From: Shinella sp032095155
GTDB taxonomy: Bacteria > Pseudomonadota > Alphaproteobacteria > Rhizobiales > Rhizobiaceae
Direction: 5' to 3'
Assembly (NCBI RefSeq): GCF_049199905.1
Contig: NZ_JBLZPK010000040.1
Location: forward strand, 62,001-126,000
DNA: 64,000 bases
Below, one piece after another: positions 59,758-64,000 of this stretch. A program made the translations under genes and the position numbers. Every line of letters starts with the position of its first letter. The first letter of the stretch is position 1. Below the pieces are notes generated by a model that saw nothing but the letters and a program-made list of their open reading frames with translations, ran no database searches and was not told the origin of the DNA.

Positions 59758-60906
59758 TCACCACTCGGCCACGCTGCCATCTTCATGGCGCCAGACCGGG
59801 TTGCGCCAGCGGTGGCCTTCCTTGGCGCGCTCGATCACGTATTGCTCATCCACCTCGATGCCGAGGCCCGGCCCTTGCGGGATCGAGACAAAACCATCCG
59901 CATAGTGGAAGACCTCCTTGTTGGAGATGTAGTCGAGGATGTCGTTGCCCTTGTTATAGTGGATGCCGAGGCTCTGCTCCTGGATGAAGGCATTGTAGGA
60001 GACGGCATCGACCTGCAGGCAGGCGGCAAGCGCGATCGGCCCGAGCGGGCAATGCGGGGCCAGCGCCACGTCATAGGCTTCCGCCATAGCCGCGATTTTG
60101 CGGCATTCCGTGATGCCGCCGGCATGCGACAGGTCGGGCTGGATGATATCGACATAGCCGTCTGATAGGACCGACTTGAAGTCCCAGCGCGAATAGAGCC
60201 GTTCGCCGAGCGCAATCGGCGTCGAGCAATGGTTGGCGATCTCCTTCAGCGCCTCGCGGTTTTCTGAGAGCACCGGCTCTTCGATGAAGAGCAGCTTGAA
60301 CTGTTCAAGCTCCTTGGCGAGCACCTTGGCCATCGGCCGGTGCACGCGGCCGTGGAAATCGACACCAATACCGATATAGGGGCCGACGGCCTCGCGGATG
60401 GTCGCAATGGTTTCGACGGCCTTCTCCACCTTGTCCCAGGTGTCGACGATCTGCATTTCCTCGCAGCCGTTCAGCTTGATCGCCTTGAAGCCGCGCGCAA
60501 CCACCTCGCGGGCATTATTGGCGACGTCGGCAGGACGATCGCCACCGATCCAACTGTAGACTTTGATCTTGTCGCGCACCTGGCCGCCCAGCAGGGCATG
60601 GATGGGTTGGCCGTAGGCCTTGCCCTTGATGTCCCAGAGCGCCTGGTCGATACCGGCGAGTGCTGACATGTGCACCGCACCACCGCGGTAGAAACCGCCG
60701 CGGTACATGACCTGCCAATGGTCTTCGATCAGAAGCGGATCCTTGCCAATGAGGTAGTCCGACAGTTCCTCCACGGCGGCCTGCACCGTCAACGCACGGC
60801 CTTCCACCACCGGCTCACCCCAGCCGATGATGCCCTCGTCCGTCTCCACCTTCAGGAACAGCCAGCGCGGCGGCACGATATAGGTAGTCAGCTTCGTTAT
60901 CTTCAT
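59758..60906 (-). CDS. dgoD: D-galactonate dehydratase
   Basis: A 382-residue enolase-superfamily enzyme, the same length as E. coli DgoD and clearly similar throughout: MKITKLTTYIVPPRWLFLKV, GGFYRGGAVHMSALAGIDQA, AYSW-like VYSWIGGDRPADV, KLNGCEEMQI, DFHGRVHRPMAKV, FIEEPVL, HAGGITECRKIAAMAEAYDV and the ending WRNPVWRHEDGSVAEW. It dehydrates D-galactonate to 2-keto-3-deoxygalactonate in the cytosol. ATG 60906 gives the standard start; the long in-frame extension to 61119 runs into gntR and is not coding. The gene lies 34 bp after gntR. Confidence 0.93.
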   Translation of the reverse strand: MKITKLTTYIVPPRWLFLKVETDEGIIGWGEPVVEGRALTVQAAVEELSDYLIGKDPLLIEDHWQVMYRGGFYRGGAVHMSALAGIDQALWDIKGKAYGQPIHALLGGQVRDKIKVYSWIGGDRPADVANNAREVVARGFKAIKLNGCEEMQIVDTWDKVEKAVETIATIREAVGPYIGIGVDFHGRVHRPMAKVLAKELEQFKLLFIEEPVLSENREALKEIANHCSTPIALGERLYSRWDFKSVLSDGYVDIIQPDLSHAGGITECRKIAAMAEAYDVALAPHCPLGPIALAACLQVDAVSYNAFIQEQSLGIHYNKGNDILDYISNKEVFHYADGFVSIPQGPGLGIEVDEQYVIERAKEGHRWRNPVWRHEDGSVAEW

Positions 60907-60940
60907 AATGATACTCGTCTTGGAAGGGTAAGGGGCGCGA

Positions 60941-61696
60941 TCATTCGCCGGCGGGCGGATGTTTCCGGATGGCGAGCGCCAGATCGCGCGCGGCGACATC
61001 GAGCATGCGCCGTGAACACTCGCGCGCAGCCTCCTTGTCGCGCATGCGCAGTGCCTCGACGAGACGCCTGTGGATTTCCACCGCCTCGCCGCGCGCATCC
61101 GCCGCCTCGTTGGAGGCATGGAGGGAAAACTCCAGCGCGGCCTGAATGATGCTGGCGAGCTGCATGAAAACCTGATTGTGGCTGGCCTTCAGCAGGCCTG
61201 CGTGAAACGCGACGTCCGCTTTCGTGAAGGTTTCGAGGTCACCTTCCGCATCCCGCATGTTTTCCCAAGCGCGTTCTATCTCCGCAACCTCCTGCACCGT
61301 CGCCCGTTCAGCGGCAAATTCTGCCGCGAACGGCTCGATGGCACGGCGTGCGTCTAGAACGCAGGTCAGAAGGTCGAGCTCGAAAATGCGCGGACCTATC
61401 CATTCCAGCACCTGCTGGTCGAGGATGTTCCACTCCTCCTTCGGGCAGATGACCGTGCCGACGCGCGAGCGTCCCCGCACCAGCCCCTTGGATTCGAGTA
61501 TCTTCAGCGATTCCCGGATGACCGTGCGGCTGACACCATAGCGAAGGCACAGTTCCGCCTCCGTCGGCAGGAATGCGCCGGCAGGGAAAACGTCGGCGCA
61601 GATATCGGTGGCGATCGTGCGCGTCACGTTCTTCTGGACACGGGGACGCCGTACGCCCCCCTCGCCTGCGAGCAAATCCTGTTCCTGCACGGTCAT
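60941..61696 (-). CDS. GntR family transcriptional regulator (FCD, DgoR-like)
   Basis: A regulator of about 251 residues. Winged helix: IATDICADVFPAGAFLPTEA and LCLRYGVSRTVIRESLKILE, with LVRGRSRVGTVICPKEEWNI as in DgoR-type proteins; the FCD domain includes FTKADVAFHAGLLKASHNQV. The start could be ATG 61696 or GTG 61690; GGAG is at a better distance from the GTG. It heads the gntR-dgoD-SDR operon and is divergent from araF. Repeats at 61778-61831 are likely its binding sites. Confidence 0.9.
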   Translation of the reverse strand: MTVQEQDLLAGEGGVRRPRVQKNVTRTIATDICADVFPAGAFLPTEAELCLRYGVSRTVIRESLKILESKGLVRGRSRVGTVICPKEEWNILDQQVLEWIGPRIFELDLLTCVLDARRAIEPFAAEFAAERATVQEVAEIERAWENMRDAEGDLETFTKADVAFHAGLLKASHNQVFMQLASIIQAALEFSLHASNEAADARGEAVEIHRRLVEALRMRDKEAARECSRRMLDVAARDLALAIRKHPPAGE

Positions 61697-61777
61697 TCTC
61701 CACCCATTCCGTCCGCGATGCATAGCCGGTTTCGTCCGCGATGGCGACGACCGGTTTTGCGTCGGCTCAATACAACT

Positions 61778-61843
61778 ATCATACATCAATATTCAATTCA
61801 TCATACAAAGACAATTGACGAATATGATGAAAGACCATAAACC
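61778..61843. promoter_or_regulatory. araF promoter with repeated operator-like motif
   Basis: For araF a -35 TTGACG (61815-61820) and -10 TAAACC (61838-61843) are 17 bp apart. ATCATACA occurs twice in direct orientation (61778-61785 and 61800-61807), 22 bp apart, and an inverted copy AATATGAT-type lies at 61821-61828. Read another way, TTCATCATA (61797-61805) and TATGATGAA (61823-61831) form perfect 9-bp arms spanning the -35. The spacing equals two helical turns, which suits cooperative binding by the divergent GntR protein. Confidence 0.55.
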
Positions 61844-61881
61844 AAATGCACTGCAAGCGCAGTCACTATGGGAGAGAGACA

Positions 61882-62865
61882 ATGGGCTTTATCAAAGCAG
61901 CCATCCTGGCTGGCACCGTCGCCGTATTCGCTGCGACCTCCGCCTTCGCCGCCGACGTGAAGATCGGCTTCATCGTGAAGCAGGCGGAAGAGCCGTGGTT
62001 CCAGGATGAATGGAAGTTCGCCGAAGTCGCCGCCAAGGAAAAGGGTTTTACCCTGGTTAAGATCGGCGCTGAAGACGGCGAGAAGGTTCAGTCGGCCATC
62101 GACAACCTCGGCGCACAGGGCGCGCAGGGCTTCATCATCTGCACGCCGGATGTCAAGCTCGGCCCCGGTATCGTCGCCAAGGCTGCCGCCAACGATCTCA
62201 AGCTGATGACCGTCGACGACCGCTTGGTGAATGCCGATGGCAGCCCGATCGAAGACGTGCCGCATATGGGCATCTCGGCCACCAAGATCGGTGAGGCCGT
62301 CGGCCAGACGATCGTCGACGAGATCAAGAAGCGCGGCTGGGACATGAAGGACGTCGGCGCAATCCGCGTCTCTTACGACCAGCTTCCGACGGCAGTCGAC
62401 CGCGTCGAGGGCGCACTCTCAGTGCTGAAGGCCGCAGGCTTCCCCGAAGCCAATATCTTTGACGCCCCGCAGGCGAAGACCGACACGGAAGCAGCGCTCA
62501 ATGCCGCAACCGTTGTCCTCAACAAAAATGCCGGCATCAAGCATTGGGTCGCTGTCGGCCTGAACGACGAAGCCGTGCTCGGTGCGGTGCGTGCGACCGA
62601 AAGCGTCGGCATCGCTGCCGACAGCATGATCGGCGTGGGCATCGGTGGCGCGGATTCGGCGATCAACGAGTTCAAGAAGCCCACAGCAACCGGCTTCTTC
62701 GGCACCGTGATCATCTCGCCCAAGCGCCATGGCTATGAGACCGCGCTCAACATGTATGACTGGGTGGCCAACGGCAAGGAACCTGAAAAACTCATCCTGA
62801 CCGCCGGCCAGGTTGCCCTTCGTGACAACTACGAAACGGTTCGCAAGGACCTCGGCATCGAATAA
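61882..62865 (+). CDS. araF: L-arabinose-type ABC transporter substrate-binding protein
   Basis: A protein of 327 residues from ATG 61882 (GGGAGAGAGACA before it). Signal peptide AAILAGTVAVFAATSAFAA. The mature protein matches E. coli AraF closely: KIGFIVKQAEEPWFQDEWKF, GFIICTPDVKLGPGIVAKA, TVDDRLVNADG, KHWVAVGLNDEAVLGAVRAT and TGFFGTVIISPKRHGYE. It would capture L-arabinose (AraF also binds galactose and fucose) in the periplasm. Its link to dgoD and a pentonate dehydratase supports use of arabinose and galactose through oxidation. Confidence 0.92.
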   Translation: MGFIKAAILAGTVAVFAATSAFAADVKIGFIVKQAEEPWFQDEWKFAEVAAKEKGFTLVKIGAEDGEKVQSAIDNLGAQGAQGFIICTPDVKLGPGIVAKAAANDLKLMTVDDRLVNADGSPIEDVPHMGISATKIGEAVGQTIVDEIKKRGWDMKDVGAIRVSYDQLPTAVDRVEGALSVLKAAGFPEANIFDAPQAKTDTEAALNAATVVLNKNAGIKHWVAVGLNDEAVLGAVRATESVGIAADSMIGVGIGGADSAINEFKKPTATGFFGTVIISPKRHGYETALNMYDWVANGKEPEKLILTAGQVALRDNYETVRKDLGIE

Positions 62866-62888
62866 TCATTCTTCCACGAATGGTGTCA

Positions 62889-62913
62889 GCCCGGCGGCAT
62901 CCAGTCGCCGGGC
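62889..62913 (+). other. Intercistronic hairpin between araF and araG
   Basis: Perfect 8-bp GC-rich arms, GCCCGGCG and CGCCGGGC, with a 9-nt loop lie in the 66-bp gap after araF. There is no T tract. Such structures usually raise the stability of the binding-protein mRNA relative to the downstream genes. Confidence 0.6.
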
Positions 62914-62931
62914 CTCTTCCGGGGTGCTGAC

Positions 62932-64000
62932 ATGACGGAATTTCTCGAATTCAACGCGATATCCAAGGGATATCCCGGCGTGCAGGCGCTCGCCGACGTT
63001 TCCTTTTCGGTGCGCAAGGGCGCCGTGCACGGCCTGATGGGCGAAAACGGCGCCGGCAAATCGACCCTCATCCGCATTCTTTCCGGCGATCAGTCCGCCG
63101 ACACGGGCGAAATCGTCATCGACGGCAAGACGCAGCATTACCGCTCCGTGCGCGATGCCTTCGAAGCAGGTGTCATCGTCATCCATCAGGAGCTTCAGCT
63201 CGTGCCGGAGCTGACCGTCGCCGAAAACCTCTGGCTCGGCCGTTTTCCGGGCAAAGCCGGGGTCATCGACCGTAAACACCTCCTCGGCGTCGTGAAGGAA
63301 AAACTTGCGGAGATCGGCATCGATATCGACCCGGCCGCAAAGGTGGCGTCGCTCTCGATCGGCGAACGCCAGATGGTCGAGATCGCCAAGGCCGTGATGG
63401 CCGATGCGCGCGTCATCGCGCTCGACGAACCGACCTCCTCGCTCTCCTCGCGCGAAAGCGAAATCCTTTTTGCGCTGATCGACCGTCTGCGCGCGCAGGG
63501 CAAGGTGATCCTCTACGTCTCGCATCGCCTCGACGAGATTTTTCGTCTGTGCGACAGCCTCACCGTGCTGCGCGACGGCAAGCTTGCCGCCCATCATCCC
63601 GCTATCGCCGACGTCACGCGCGATCAGATCATCGCCGAAATGGTCGGCCGCGAGATTTCCAACATCTGGGGTTTTCGCCCGCGGGAACGCGGCGCTATCA
63701 GGCTGGAGGTCAAGGACCTCGGCGGCCGCAAGCTGCGAATGCCGATCAGCTTCTCCGTGCGCCAGGGTGAAATCCTCGGCTTCTTCGGCCTCATCGGCGC
63801 CGGCCGCAGCGAGATGGCGCGCCTTGTCTACGGCGCGGACAACCGCTCGCACGGCATCGTCAGCGTGGATGGCAAAGTGGTTGCTGCCGACAGTCCGCCG
63901 CACTCCATCCGTTCCGGCATCGTGTTATGCCCGGAAGACCGCAAATTCGACGGCATCGTGCAGGGGCGCAACATCGAGGAGAACATGGCAATCTCCTCGC
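62932..64000 (+). CDS. araG: L-arabinose-type ABC transporter ATP-binding protein (partial, runs off window)
   Basis: From ATG 62932 the frame is open to the window end (356 codons of about 500). First nucleotide-binding domain: GENGAGKSTLIRILSG (Walker A), LSIGERQMVEIAKAV (signature), ARVIALDEPTSSLS (Walker B). The second domain begins with GFFGLIGAGRSEMARLVYG and CPEDRKFDGIVQGRN, as in AraG/XylG. It follows araF and would be joined by an araH permease outside the window. A minus-strand frame covering 62866-63903 is its shadow. Confidence 0.9.
   Translation, partial: MTEFLEFNAISKGYPGVQALADVSFSVRKGAVHGLMGENGAGKSTLIRILSGDQSADTGEIVIDGKTQHYRSVRDAFEAGVIVIHQELQLVPELTVAENLWLGRFPGKAGVIDRKHLLGVVKEKLAEIGIDIDPAAKVASLSIGERQMVEIAKAVMADARVIALDEPTSSLSSRESEILFALIDRLRAQGKVILYVSHRLDEIFRLCDSLTVLRDGKLAAHHPAIADVTRDQIIAEMVGREISNIWGFRPRERGAIRLEVKDLGGRKLRMPISFSVRQGEILGFFGLIGAGRSEMARLVYGADNRSHGIVSVDGKVVAADSPPHSIRSGIVLCPEDRKFDGIVQGRNIEENMAISS

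Noticed and set aside
62866..63903. A 345-codon minus-strand frame
   Set aside because: It is the complement of araG, which has complete Walker and signature motifs.
1..64000. CRISPR arrays, tRNA or rRNA genes, prophage, toxin-antitoxin or defence systems
   Set aside because: No regularly spaced repeats, no cloverleaf-like sequences and no matching protein motifs were seen in reading both strands.

Overview
The window looks like about 64 kb of a GC-rich alphaproteobacterial replicon, most probably from a Rhizobiaceae-type soil or plant-associated bacterium. The evidence is the gene families: FCD-type GntR regulators, polyamine-type and ribose-type ABC importers, a FecI/FecR iron system, an IlvD/Edd sugar-acid dehydratase next to a DHDPS-family dehydratase, and an ISL3 remnant. 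The genus cannot be fixed from the sequence alone. There are no rRNA, tRNA or core housekeeping genes. Almost everything is import plus catabolism, with a local regulator beside most modules, which suits a megaplasmid/chromid or an accessory chromosomal region. One run of 62 Ns (21586-21647) marks an assembly gap.

Layout. (1) <1-6026, minus strand: a tight operon encoding a NicX-like ring-opening dioxygenase, an acyl-CoA-dehydrogenase-fold protein without the catalytic Glu, an SRPBCC-alpha/beta hydrolase fusion, a TetR regulator, a glutamine-synthetase-like ligase and a flavin reductase cut by the window edge. It has a clear -35 and a palindrome at its promoter. (2) 6365-10242: a polyamine-type ABC importer; 10559-12226: a YtcJ-type amidohydrolase. 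(3) 12583-14450: a PAS-domain protein broken by a decayed ISL3 element. (4) 14922-24076: GFA protein, DUF2218 protein, FecR, FecI-type sigma factor, ferric-siderophore ABC importer and a signalling TonB-dependent receptor. (5) 24608-37762: a ten-gene minus-strand operon (cyclase-family hydrolase, epimerase, SDR, a divergent GroEL-like chaperonin, a second polyamine-type importer, nitrilase-superfamily hydrolase, enolase-superfamily enzyme) divergent from gntR and an IlvD/Edd dehydratase. (6) 37779-38090: a decayed glpM. (7) 38258-45952: a guanidino/ureido-compound module (ureohydrolase, polar amino-acid importer, amidinotransferase, LysR, N-carbamoyl hydrolase, HutD) with matching palindromes on both sides of lysR. 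(8) 46143-52802: a ribose-type importer, ketose 3-epimerase-like protein and AraC regulator. (9) 52844-55176: a divergent flavin monooxygenase/DUF2156 pair. (10) 55443-64000: GntR, DHDPS-family and IlvD/Edd dehydratases, SDR, DgoD, a second GntR, then divergent araF and araG, which runs off the window. This is a non-phosphorylative pentose/galactose oxidation module.

Most interesting for new biology: first, the GroEL-like protein at 30878-32347, encoded inside a catabolic operon and naturally carrying Ser at both positions equivalent to E. coli GroEL Asp52 and Asp398, the ATP-hydrolysis residues; second, the NicX-like operon at the left end, whose set of enzymes does not match any pyridine pathway I know. 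Smaller leads are a ureohydrolase with an altered metal-binding motif and several palindromes that appear to be operators for the local regulators.
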